This document shows, in pieces, positions 5,771 through 12,784 of a DNA stretch of 15,130 nucleotides. The DNA is from Sulfurovum sp. (GTDB lineage Bacteria; Campylobacterota; Campylobacteria; Campylobacterales; Sulfurovaceae), in the NCBI GenBank assembly GCA_016744875.1, contig JADGDL010000011.1:43525-58654 (forward strand), written 5' to 3'. A model generated the notes under the pieces. The model was not told where the DNA came from. It saw nothing but the letters and a program-made list of their open reading frames with translations, and did not search any database. The translations under genes were made by a program, and so were the position numbers. Every line of letters begins with the position of its first letter. The first letter of the stretch is position 1.

Positions 5771-6370
5771 TCATGTTCCTTGAGGTGTATTTATTTGTTT
5801 TGGTTGAAGAAACCCAAACAGTTTTTTCATACCAAGATAAGGTACAAAAAGCAGTACTCCAAGTGCTGTACTAACTTCTGTCCAAAATGAACTATCTGGG
5901 TCTGATTTTCCCTTGAGTCTACTTTGTAGTAGGTCTATAGAGATACCATGTATATTTCCCACCATAATGGCTTGAATGATGCCAATAATATCATTGGCTT
6001 TATCGTTTCCATAAGTATCAAATAGTCTTTTCACAGATTCTGGGTCTGGGTTTGCTTGAGATTCTGTATAGTGTTGTGCGAATATCAGTGCAACAGATTC
6101 ATCATTATGTATATCACCTACTTCACCAGCAAGGAGTGATGTTATTTCTTCTTCACTCATCCCAGATTCTAACGCGTGCTTGGTATGCAGATAACTACAA
6201 TATCTACATCCATTGACTTGGGTAACCGAAAGTAGTATCTTATTTTGGAACTGCTCATCAAGTCTACTTTTTGCAGACTTTACAGCTTTGAAGTTTCCTA
6301 TCAAGTCACTTAAATATCCGTAAAATATTTTTGTACTAGTCAGTCTTTTTTCAAAGTTATGGTCTATCAT
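5771..6370 (-). CDS. AhpD-like carboxymuconolactone decarboxylase-family protein
   Basis: This 199-residue protein belongs to the AhpD/CMD superfamily. The diagnostic motif is NGCRYCSYLHTKHA, with Cys55, Cys58 and His62, the redox pair and proton relay of alkylhydroperoxidase-type proteins. LLAGEVGDIHNDESVALIFAQHY and the later DIIGIIQAIMVGNIHGISID complete the all-helical fold. A hydrophobic C-terminal segment (about 167-187) not usual in AhpD may tie it to the membrane, which fits its coupling to a membrane-protein gene. AAGGA lies 6 bases before ATG. The gene starts 9 bases after the OsmC-like stop codon. Inferred role: thiol-based peroxide or electrophile reduction. No signal peptide is seen, so it should act on the cytoplasmic side, whereas the OsmC partner is exported. 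Confidence 0.85.
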   Translation of the reverse strand: MIDHNFEKRLTSTKIFYGYLSDLIGNFKAVKSAKSRLDEQFQNKILLSVTQVNGCRYCSYLHTKHALESGMSEEEITSLLAGEVGDIHNDESVALIFAQHYTESQANPDPESVKRLFDTYGNDKANDIIGIIQAIMVGNIHGISIDLLQSRLKGKSDPDSSFWTEVSTALGVLLFVPYLGMKKLFGFLQPKQINTPQGT

Positions 6371-6379
6371 GTGTGATCC

Positions 6380-7690
6380 TTACTTGACAATTTTTCCATT
6401 AAGATAAACATTTGACTCCATCTCAGTCTCGTTTTGGATACCCTCTCCTGCAAAACACATACGAAGAGCCTGTTTAGCATAGTTATTTACAGCTTCTTTG
6501 TCGGCACTACTTTTTACAATCACTTTGGTGATTACATTATCAAGATGACCTTTCATACTTGGTGTCATAAAGTTCTCTTGTTGATAGTTAAACTGATGTT
6601 CAACTCTAAAGTCCTCTATATTGATACCTTGTTTTTTATAAACCATTTTAGCAGCAGTAAGTTGACTCTTTAAACAAAATGAAGTACCCACAGTAAAGTA
6701 GCCTCTTGACGTTGGTGCCTTATCAATCCCTGCATATCCACGACTATCATCAGCATACAGCTCCCAAGTCTCATAGTTTTCAGTCAAAGATTTTGCTCTA
6801 ACTTTATGCATATATGGTCTTGTCTCGTCATTTGCTGACTCAGCTATGGCAATTTCTGTAAATACCATTGGGTTCGGGAAGTTTCCCATCTCTACAGCAA
6901 GATCTTTTTCAACTTCCATAGTCTCTAACGTCAAGTCAGGCGTTATATTTGTAATGGTTTTACCGTTATCAACAGAAATTGGTGAGGGTACATTCCCTGG
7001 ACGTGCTTGTAGTCCAGCCCAATCATCAGAATTAACAAGTATGCCAACATCTATGGTACTTTTATTCGCCAAACCTTCACCCACAGCCCAAGCGTTAAGT
7101 GCCATCTCTTTTAAGGCTTTGATTTTCTCAGGAGATTCATTACTTTTGATTAAGATATTTGAGACAACTTTGTCGGTAAATCCAGCCCACTTAGCTGTCA
7201 TAGCATCAGCCCATCTGAAAAATATTTTTGATTCTACTTTAACCTCTTCAACTTCTAATCCCATGACTTGTATTGCTCTTTCAACTTGCGTGAGTAAGCT
7301 TGAAGAAGCACCAACTGCATAATAGGTTAAAGGGTTAGGTGCAGTTTGGTGATGGTGAGCGCCACCTTCATCACTTACAAGTTCCCAAGCACTAAATGCA
7401 TCTTCACCTACAGTTTTTACAAGTGCTTTTTTAAGAAATGGTGCCTCTTTATTTAAGATACTTTGAGTGGTAGTAACAATGTTTTCAGTGATGGCACCAT
7501 TTACTGCTGCTGCTTTAGTAGGAGTAAATGTGATAGGACGAGTATAATCACTTAGTCTTTTTTCAATTTGATATACTTTTACGTTTTGAATAACGTCTGA
7601 TTCTTGACTTACATTATTTTGTGCATATACTGAACTCCCAGAGAGAAGAAGTACCGTGATTAATGACAATGTTGTTAATTTCGTTTTCAT
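6380..7690 (-). CDS. Exported protein with two OsmC-like domains, first copy lacking cysteines
   Basis: The 436-residue protein has a Sec signal peptide (1-23, cleavage after VYA). Two OsmC-like units follow. The second (about 275-432) shows WELYADDS, GYFTVGTSFCLKSQL, KKQGINIEDFRVEH and ALRMCFAGEG, with Cys339 and Cys412 at the positions of the OsmC peroxidatic/resolving pair. The first (about 65-220) has the same plan (WELVSDEG, YYAVGASSSLL, MGLEVEEVKVES, NAWAVGEG), but Ser131 and Trp201 replace the cysteines. These two are the only Cys in the protein. Family knowledge: OsmC/Ohr proteins reduce organic hydroperoxides but are normally single-domain and cytoplasmic. AAGGA lies 7 bases before ATG. 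It leads an operon with the AhpD-like and DUF4405 genes, below an AraC-type regulator. Substrate is unknown. Confidence 0.75.
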   Translation of the reverse strand: MKTKLTTLSLITVLLLSGSSVYAQNNVSQESDVIQNVKVYQIEKRLSDYTRPITFTPTKAAAVNGAITENIVTTTQSILNKEAPFLKKALVKTVGEDAFSAWELVSDEGGAHHHQTAPNPLTYYAVGASSSLLTQVERAIQVMGLEVEEVKVESKIFFRWADAMTAKWAGFTDKVVSNILIKSNESPEKIKALKEMALNAWAVGEGLANKSTIDVGILVNSDDWAGLQARPGNVPSPISVDNGKTITNITPDLTLETMEVEKDLAVEMGNFPNPMVFTEIAIAESANDETRPYMHKVRAKSLTENYETWELYADDSRGYAGIDKAPTSRGYFTVGTSFCLKSQLTAAKMVYKKQGINIEDFRVEHQFNYQQENFMTPSMKGHLDNVITKVIVKSSADKEAVNNYAKQALRMCFAGEGIQNETEMESNVYLNGKIVK

Positions 7691-7719
7691 TTTATTATCC
7701 TTTTATTTTGTTATGTCTA

Positions 7720-7725
7720 AGTATA
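7720..7725 (-). promoter_or_regulatory. -10 box for the OsmC-like operon
   Basis: The minus strand reads TATACT inside a TTTATATACTT context, about 30 bases before ATG 7690. This gives the OsmC operon its own promoter, separate from the regulator gene. Confidence 0.35.
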
Positions 7726-7791
7726 TAAAGAATGAGACTATGAAAACTAGGTAGATAGATTACAATTTATGGTAAATAACGGAAAAACACT

Positions 7792-8679
7792 CTAAAATCT
7801 ATGTCGTTTGGTAAATTCTGAAGGGCTGACACCCTCGTGTCGTTTGAAAAACTTTACCATATTAGTAGGTTCATCAAAATACAGTTTGTCTGACACCTTC
7901 TCTATGGTCAAACTTTCATCAAGTAATAGCCGTTTAATTTGCAAGATTAAATGTTCATCAAGGTATTTTTTAGTAGATTTACCTAAATATTTATTTAGCA
8001 TATTCGTTAATGTCTTACTCGAGATATCTAACATCTTCGCATAGTCATTCACATGTACGGCATAGTTATGTTCTAAAGAAAGTTTTTTAAATTGTAAATA
8101 CAAAGATTTATCTCTGTCCTCTAACGGCAACCTCTGAGACAATCTTTCCCTACCTAACTTAAGCATCATGGCTTGAAGTAAAGGACGGAGTATAAGTTCT
8201 TTCAAGTTGTCTATTTTAATCGTATACTCTTTTTCTAAGACCTGAGTAAGTGTTAAAACATCACGATAGATACCCTCATCAAGCTGTACCTTGGCAGGAT
8301 AATAAATATAATCAAAGATTTCATGAAGAATATTTAAATCTTCATTAATAATTAGACGGTTAAAAAAAACATCTGTAAAAGCTAAAATGTATCCATCACA
8401 ATCTGGGTTAATCGTAAAGTTATGTACCTGATCTTTTGCCATGATAAAGACAGTACCTACCCTATAGCTATAGGGAACAAAATCCACAGTGTGCACACCT
8501 TTACCCTTAGTCACGATAAATATAGCATTAAAGCCAATCCTATGTGGTTTCTCTATGGAATGATCAAGCTTACGTTTGTAAAGCTTCTGAAGGGTTGTTT
8601 GATAGAACTCAATAGGTTCTTCACCTTCTTTGTCAAACGCGGCATTTACTATGTTAGTATCTATTTTTTTTGCTCGCAT
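7792..8679 (-). CDS. AraC-family transcriptional regulator
   Basis: The protein is about 295 residues. The N-terminal half is a cupin-like sensor (FIVTKGKGVHTVDFVPYSYRVGTVFIMAKDQVHNF). The last ~100 residues form the double helix-turn-helix of the AraC/XylS family (HVNDYAKMLDISSKTLTNMLNKYLG, then ESLTIEKVSDKLYFDEPTNMVKFFKRHEGVSPSEF). ATG 8679 is my preferred start. A TTG at 8694 would add five residues, and neither has a strong ribosome binding site. A TACAAT at 8688-8693 on this strand could be a -10 box, which would make the ATG nearly leaderless. The gene sits about 100 bases upstream of, and in the same direction as, the OsmC/AhpD/DUF4405 operon, so it is the likely local regulator. The inducer is unknown. 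Confidence 0.88.
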   Translation of the reverse strand: MRAKKIDTNIVNAAFDKEGEEPIEFYQTTLQKLYKRKLDHSIEKPHRIGFNAIFIVTKGKGVHTVDFVPYSYRVGTVFIMAKDQVHNFTINPDCDGYILAFTDVFFNRLIINEDLNILHEIFDYIYYPAKVQLDEGIYRDVLTLTQVLEKEYTIKIDNLKELILRPLLQAMMLKLGRERLSQRLPLEDRDKSLYLQFKKLSLEHNYAVHVNDYAKMLDISSKTLTNMLNKYLGKSTKKYLDEHLILQIKRLLLDESLTIEKVSDKLYFDEPTNMVKFFKRHEGVSPSEFTKRHRF

Positions 8680-8770
8680 AATATATTGTAGCAAATTTAT
8701 CTCGAATACTTTTGATGTACTATATTTGTAGTTTAAATCTCAATTTTCAAAACATCATAAAATATATAAC

Positions 8771-8792
8771 TTTATAAGGTTTTCATTTTCAA
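8771..8792 (+). repeat. 22-base direct repeat, right copy
   Basis: TTTATAAGGTTTTCA-T-TTTCAA differs from 5416-5437 at one base. AAAACATC at 8749-8756 is the counterpart of 5396-5403. Unlike the left copy, it lacks the opposing ACCTTATAAAA arm, so it cannot form the hairpin. Confidence 0.6.
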
Positions 8793-8976
8793 CATATTCC
8801 TATATTTTTCAAAGGTAATAGACCAATGTCTAGACCGACCACACTATCTAACCATCAACTTATAAGATTGTCTTCTCTTTTTTGAAAGGCTTCGCTTCTT
8901 CCTCTCTTTAATCTTTTCATGCTAAATTTTATTATTATTGTGATTTTGGACTGAGTTAGATTAAAAGATGCATTTG

Positions 8977-9003
8977 ATGTCAAGGAGAAGCCTTGACATT
9001 TTT
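8977..9003 (+). terminator. Strong hairpin downstream of ilvD
   Basis: ATGTCAAGG (8977-8985), loop AGAAG, CCTTGACAT (8991-8999), then a T-run to 9003. It lies about 30 bases past the ilvD stop codon, where that gene's terminator would be expected. However, the T-run follows the stem on the plus strand, opposite to ilvD. It may stop transcription both ways, or end an unrecognised plus-strand transcript. Confidence 0.5.
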
Positions 9004-9032
9004 AAGTAGATATATTAATTTGCTTAACACAC

Positions 9033-10721
9033 TTATTCAGCGTATAGTATTGCTCCAGAACTTGCATTTGTTACCAGTGCTCTATATTGTTTTAGCCATT
9101 TGCTTGTAAGAGGTTTTACAAGTGGCTTAAAGTTTGCTCTTCTTTGTGCGATCACTTCATCGCTGAGGTTGGCTTGAAGGATGTACTGATCAACATCAAT
9201 ATGAATCTCGTCACCATCCTCAAGTAAACCTATGAGACCGCCTTCTGCCGCTTCTGGACTTACGTGGCCAATACTCGCACCTCTGGTTGCTCCTGAAAAT
9301 CTACCATCAGTAATGAGGGCCACTTTATCACCAAGACCCATACCCATGATGAGTGAAGTAGGGCTGAGCATCTCTTGCATACCTGGACCCCCACGAGGAC
9401 CTTCATAACGTATAACTACAACATTACCTGCTTTGACTTTTCCAGCCAATATACCTTCTATACACTCATCTTGAGAGTTAAAGCAGACTGCAGTTCCTGT
9501 AAATACTCTATCTCCAGTAATCCCAGCCGTTTTAATAACAGCTCCCTGTTCTGCCAAGTTACCGTAGAGAATGGCTAATCCACCCACTTCTGAGTATGCA
9601 TTGTCTATAGTGTGGATGATGTTTGTATCTAATATCTCTGCATCTTTTACTTTTTCATAAAGTGTCTCACCTGTAACTGAAAGGTTGTCAAGTAGGATAT
9701 CCTCACCACGTTTCATCATTTCATGCATAACGGCGTTTACTCCACCTGCTTTATTGATGTCTTCCATATGCACTGTTGAAAGTGATGGAGAGATCTTTGC
9801 AATGTGTGAAACGCGTTTAGAGATAGCATTGATGTCACTGAGATTGAAGTCTACCTCTGCCTCTTTAGCAATAGCAAGCATATGAAGTACTGTATTTGAG
9901 CTTCCACCCATAGCCATGTCAACCGCAAAAGCATTACGTACAGCATTTTCATTTAAAATATTTCTCATACGGTATTTTTCACGCTCTGCAGCTTCTGATT
10001 TAGCGATGACACATATGCGTCTTGCTGCCTGCTTATAAAGTTCTGTTCTCTCCGGTGTTAATGCCAAGATGGTCCCATTACCAGGTAATGCAATACCCAT
10101 CGCCTCCATAAGTGTATTCATAGAGTTTGCTGTAAACATACCTGAACATGAACCTCCACTTGGACAGGCATTACATTCAATGTCAAGAAGTTCCTCATCT
10201 GTGATCTCACCTGTTTCATGTTTCCCTACAGCTTCAAATGCAGTAGCAAGATCAATAGGTGTACCATCTTTAGTGTAACCTTTTTCCATAGGTCCACCAG
10301 ATACAAATACTGTTGGAACATCTACACGTAACGCACCCATGATCATACCAGGGACGATCTTGTCACAGTTAGGGATGGCTATCATTGCATCCAGTTTGTG
10401 TGCATTCATCACTGTTTCTATAGAGTTAGCGATGATTTCACGTGAAGGTAGAGAGTAAAGCATACCATCATGACCCATCGCGATACCGTCATCCACACCA
10501 ATTGTATTGAACTCAAAAGGTACACATCCGTTTGCACGAATCTCTTCTTTGATTACTTCAGCTACTTTGTTTAGAAAAAAATGCCCTGGAATGATCTCTA
10601 TAAAGGAGTTAGCTACACCGATGAATGGTTTTGCAAAATCGTCATCTTTTACGCCGGTTGCACGCAATAAACTTCTATGTGGAGCTCTGGAAAACCCCTC
10701 TTTAATCTCGTTACTTCTCAT
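9033..10721 (-). CDS. ilvD: Dihydroxy-acid dehydratase
   Basis: The 562-residue enzyme dehydrates 2,3-dihydroxy-isovalerate and 2,3-dihydroxy-3-methylvalerate to the 2-keto acids of valine/leucine and isoleucine synthesis in the cytoplasm. Full-length family features are visible: PFIGVANSF near the start, NCDK with Cys119, the ECNACPSGGSCSGMFTANSM block with Cys183, Cys186 and Cys192 (iron-sulfur ligands lie in these motifs), RYEGPRGGPGMQEML, and GRFSGATRGASIGHVSPEAA at the substrate/Mg site. AAAGG lies 7 bases before ATG 10721, and a TATAAT box lies about 35 bases upstream. It is a single gene with no other ilv genes beside it, divergent from the tRNA cluster. Confidence 0.98.
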   Translation of the reverse strand: MRSNEIKEGFSRAPHRSLLRATGVKDDDFAKPFIGVANSFIEIIPGHFFLNKVAEVIKEEIRANGCVPFEFNTIGVDDGIAMGHDGMLYSLPSREIIANSIETVMNAHKLDAMIAIPNCDKIVPGMIMGALRVDVPTVFVSGGPMEKGYTKDGTPIDLATAFEAVGKHETGEITDEELLDIECNACPSGGSCSGMFTANSMNTLMEAMGIALPGNGTILALTPERTELYKQAARRICVIAKSEAAEREKYRMRNILNENAVRNAFAVDMAMGGSSNTVLHMLAIAKEAEVDFNLSDINAISKRVSHIAKISPSLSTVHMEDINKAGGVNAVMHEMMKRGEDILLDNLSVTGETLYEKVKDAEILDTNIIHTIDNAYSEVGGLAILYGNLAEQGAVIKTAGITGDRVFTGTAVCFNSQDECIEGILAGKVKAGNVVVIRYEGPRGGPGMQEMLSPTSLIMGMGLGDKVALITDGRFSGATRGASIGHVSPEAAEGGLIGLLEDGDEIHIDVDQYILQANLSDEVIAQRRANFKPLVKPLTSKWLKQYRALVTNASSGAILYAE

Positions 10722-10753
10722 GGAAAAGCCTTTATTGTTTTAATATTTAGAGG

Positions 10754-10759
10754 ATTATA
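10754..10759 (-). promoter_or_regulatory. ilvD promoter -10, extended type
   Basis: The minus strand reads TGCTATAAT, an extended -10 box, about 33 bases ahead of the ilvD start. It is back to back with the tRNA promoter. Confidence 0.55.
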
Positions 10760-10780
10760 GCAAAAAACCTCTATTTTCTC

Positions 10781-10809
10781 TTTACATTCAAATACATTTT
10801 GGCTATAAT
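10781..10809 (+). promoter_or_regulatory. Promoter of the tRNA cluster
   Basis: TTTACA (10781-10786), a 17-base spacer and TATAAT (10804-10809) form a near-consensus sigma-70 promoter. Transcription should start about 40 bases before tRNA-Gly and probably covers all four tRNAs. Confidence 0.75.
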
Positions 10810-10853
10810 CGCACTCCAATTTTAAGTGAATGCTTAAATGCGGTATGGAATTT

Positions 10854-10928
10854 GCGGGCGTAGCTCAGCGGTAGAGCATAACCTTGCCAAGGTTGGGGTC
10901 GACGGTTCGAACCCGTTCGCCCGCTCCA
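10854..10928 (+). tRNA. tRNA-Gly (GCC)
   Basis: This is a 75-base cloverleaf. The acceptor GCGGGCG pairs with CGCCCGC, the anticodon loop TTGCCAA carries GCC, the T-loop reads GGTTCGAACC, and CCA is encoded. It is the first of four clustered tRNA genes. Confidence 0.97.
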
Positions 10929-10956
10929 TAAAACACTATTGTTATGGTGCCAATAT

Positions 10957-11044
10957 GCCCGAGTGGTGGAATTGGTAGACACAGGGGACTTAAAATCCCC
11001 CGATCATTGCGATCGTGCCGGTTCAAGTCCGGCCTCGGGCACCA
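10957..11044 (+). tRNA. tRNA-Leu (TAA)
   Basis: An 88-base class II tRNA with a long variable arm. The acceptor GCCCGAG pairs with CTCGGGC, the anticodon stem GGGGA/TCCCC holds loop CTTAAAA (anticodon TAA), and CCA is encoded. Confidence 0.97.
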
Positions 11045-11045
11045 T

Positions 11046-11104
11046 AGATAAGACCATCAAAAAAGTAAATTTTGTTATAAGCTTATTTTTTTGATGGTCT
11101 ATCT
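11046..11104. repeat. Long imperfect inverted repeat between tRNA-Leu and tRNA-Cys
   Basis: The left arm AGATAAGACCATCAAAAAA (11046-11064) matches the right arm TTTTTTGATGGTCTATCT (11087-11104) in reverse complement, apart from one bulged base, around a 22-base loop. It starts 2 bases after the tRNA-Leu CCA. In RNA it would form an 18-bp stem, suitable for RNase III processing or partial termination within the cluster. Confidence 0.65.
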
Positions 11105-11115
11105 TTACAGTTTAA

Positions 11116-11191
11116 GGAGCCATCGCCAAGTTGGTAAGGCCGTAGATTGCAAATCTGCTATTCACCAGTTCGAGTCTGGTTGGCTCCTCCA
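11116..11191 (+). tRNA. tRNA-Cys (GCA)
   Basis: A 76-base cloverleaf. The acceptor GGAGCCA pairs with TGGCTCC, the anticodon region AGATTGCAAATCT carries GCA, the T-arm reads CCAGTTCGAGTCTGG, and CCA is encoded. Confidence 0.97.
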
Positions 11192-11245
11192 TAATATAAA
11201 CTAGATTTTATCTTTCTTTAGATAGAATTCTATTCTTCAAAATGT

Positions 11246-11333
11246 CGGGAGATGTCAGAGTGGTCGAATGTGCCGGTCTTGAAAACCGGTGAGGGTTATA
11301 CCTCCGGGGGTTCGAATCCCCCTCTCCCGGCCA
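11246..11333 (+). tRNA. tRNA-Ser (TGA)
   Basis: An 88-base class II tRNA. The acceptor CGGGAGA pairs with TCTCCCG, the discriminator is G, anticodon loop CTTGAAA carries TGA, a long variable arm is present, and CCA is encoded. It is the last of the cluster; no clear terminator follows. Confidence 0.96.
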
Positions 11334-11382
11334 TTACTTCAAAAAACAAAAATCACACAATAAAAACATTTAAAATACACGC

Positions 11383-11388
11383 TATAAT
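11383..11388 (+). promoter_or_regulatory. -10 box for the DoxX/MsrBA pair
   Basis: TATAAT lies 28 bases before ATG 11416, in an A/T-rich stretch. A second TATAAT at 11391-11396 is too close to the start to be as likely. Confidence 0.4.
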
Positions 11389-11415
11389 AATATAATTTTA
11401 TATAAGGATTTTATT

Positions 11416-11799
11416 ATGGCAGATAATATAGGGAAACTGATACTTCGTATAATGCTTGGCGGGATGATGCTTTTTCATGGTATAGATAAAGCACTCCATG
11501 GGGTGTCTTTTATTAAAGGAATGTTAAAGGTACATGGTTTACCCGAAGTGTTGGTCTATGGAGTCTATGTCGGTGAGATACTTGCGCCCATATTTTTGAT
11601 CATTGGATGGCATAGTAGAGTGTGGGCAGGAGTCATAGGTATCAATATGGCCATAGCTATTTATATGACAAAGATGGGAAGCTTTATGCAGTTAGGTGCA
11701 CATGGAGCATGGGCTGTAGAACTCCCAATGTTTTATTTCCTAAGTGCATTGGTTATCATGTTAATAGGTTCGGGGAAATATGCAGTTACAAGAGACTAG
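11416..11799 (+). CDS. DoxX-family membrane protein
   Basis: The 127-residue, four-helix inner-membrane protein shows typical DoxX features: LILRIMLGGMMLFHGIDKALHG at the N-terminus, HGLPEVLVYGVYVGEILAPIFLIIGWHSR in the middle, and a final helix LSALVIMLIGSGKYAV. AAGGA lies 8 bases before ATG. It is clearly a different member from the DoxX gene at 661-1098. The exported methionine sulfoxide reductase follows 55 bases downstream on the same strand, so the two may be one transcript dealing with oxidative damage at the cell envelope. That link is inferred from position. Confidence 0.85.
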   Translation: MADNIGKLILRIMLGGMMLFHGIDKALHGVSFIKGMLKVHGLPEVLVYGVYVGEILAPIFLIIGWHSRVWAGVIGINMAIAIYMTKMGSFMQLGAHGAWAVELPMFYFLSALVIMLIGSGKYAVTRD

Positions 11800-11854
11800 T
11801 ACATCAAAATTACACATTATTTACCTATAGTCCTCAAAAATAAAAGGTTTTATA

Positions 11855-12784
11855 ATGCGAAAAATAATATTAGTTCTCCTAGCCTGTGGTATTACCTTTG
11901 GGACAGCACAAGATTTTGCTCCATGGAAAACAAAGATAGATACATTAAGTACATTTGAAAAACATGTACTTGTAGATAAAGGTACAGAACGTGCTTTTTC
12001 TGGGAAATATGTACATACAAAAGAGAAAGGTGTATATAGATGTAAAGTCTGTGATACTGCGTTGTATAAATCTGATGATAAATTTGATTCAAATTGTGGA
12101 TGGCCCAGTTTTGACGATGCTATCCCAGGAGCCATCAAAGAGACTACAGATGCAGATGGGAGACGTACAGAGATCACTTGCGCAAACTGTGGAGCACATA
12201 TGGGACATGTTTTTAGAGGAGAAGGATTTACCGCTAAAAATACACGACACTGTGTCAACTCTGTTTCCCTTAGTTTTGACAAGAAAAAAACAGTCAAGCA
12301 TACTCTGAAAAAAGCTTATTTTGCAGGAGGGTGTTTTTGGGGTGTCGAATATTATTTGGAACAGATCAAAGGAGTCAAGGAAGTCACATCCGGTTTTATG
12401 GGCGGGCATGTGAAAAACCCTGGTTATTATGATGTTGTCCGTAAAGATACCGGACATATAGAAACAGTTGAAGTTGTTTACGATCCTTCTATCGTAAGTT
12501 ATGAAACATTGGCAAAAACCTTTTTTGAGATACACGACCCTACGCAAACAGATGGACAGGGACCAGATATAGGTAGTCAATATCTTTCTGCTATATTTGT
12601 ATCAGACTCCAAAGAGAAAAGAACCGTTGAGAATCTTATCTCTATATTGGAGAAGAAAGGGTTTAAAATAGCCACAAATGTTTTAGATAAATCACCTTTT
12701 TATTCTGCGGAAGCGTATCATCAAGATTACTATGAACGTAAAGGGTCAAAACCCTATTGTCATAGACGGGTGAAAAGGTTTTAA
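11855..12784 (+). CDS. msrBA: Exported methionine sulfoxide reductase, MsrB-MsrA fusion
   Basis: The 309-residue bifunctional enzyme reduces both R and S forms of methionine sulfoxide. An N-terminal hydrophobic signal (1-19) sends it to the periplasm. LLAC at 8-11 could be a lipobox, but hydrophobic sequence continues past it, so ordinary cleavage near TAQ is as likely. The MsrB domain (about 32-142) has zinc pairs C63/C66 and C109/C112, the CGWPSF motif with Cys81, and catalytic Cys133 (RHCVNS). The MsrA domain (about 153-305) has GGCFWG with catalytic Cys160. The order is B then A, and no thioredoxin-like domain is attached. AAAGG lies 7 bases before ATG. Its last four bases are shared with the stop codon of the converging haemoglobin gene. 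Confidence 0.95.
   Translation: MRKIILVLLACGITFGTAQDFAPWKTKIDTLSTFEKHVLVDKGTERAFSGKYVHTKEKGVYRCKVCDTALYKSDDKFDSNCGWPSFDDAIPGAIKETTDADGRRTEITCANCGAHMGHVFRGEGFTAKNTRHCVNSVSLSFDKKKTVKHTLKKAYFAGGCFWGVEYYLEQIKGVKEVTSGFMGGHVKNPGYYDVVRKDTGHIETVEVVYDPSIVSYETLAKTFFEIHDPTQTDGQGPDIGSQYLSAIFVSDSKEKRTVENLISILEKKGFKIATNVLDKSPFYSAEAYHQDYYERKGSKPYCHRRVKRF

Larger units (their letters stand above)
8680..9032. other. Intergenic region between the AraC regulator and ilvD
   Basis: These 353 bases hold no convincing gene. They contain the upstream region of the regulator gene, the right copy of the 22-base direct repeat (8771-8792), a small palindrome GTCTAGAC near 8830, and a strong hairpin at 8977-9003. Confidence 0.6.

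Noticed and set aside
6434..7322. Plus-strand reading frames opposite the tandem OsmC gene
   Set aside because: They have no ribosome binding sites or recognisable domains, and the minus-strand frame has a signal peptide and two related domains.
10854..11333. tRNA cluster as an integration site for a mobile element
   Set aside because: All four tRNAs are intact. I saw no integrase, transposase or repeated tRNA 3' end in the flanks.
11416..11799. Second DoxX gene as part of an EGKCG/HvfA system
   Set aside because: No Cys-rich peptide lies beside it. Its neighbour is msrBA, and DoxX proteins occur in many settings.
11821..12580. Minus-strand reading frames and a second plus-strand frame within msrBA
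   Set aside because: They are shadow frames. The MsrB-MsrA frame has all catalytic and zinc residues; the others show no family features.
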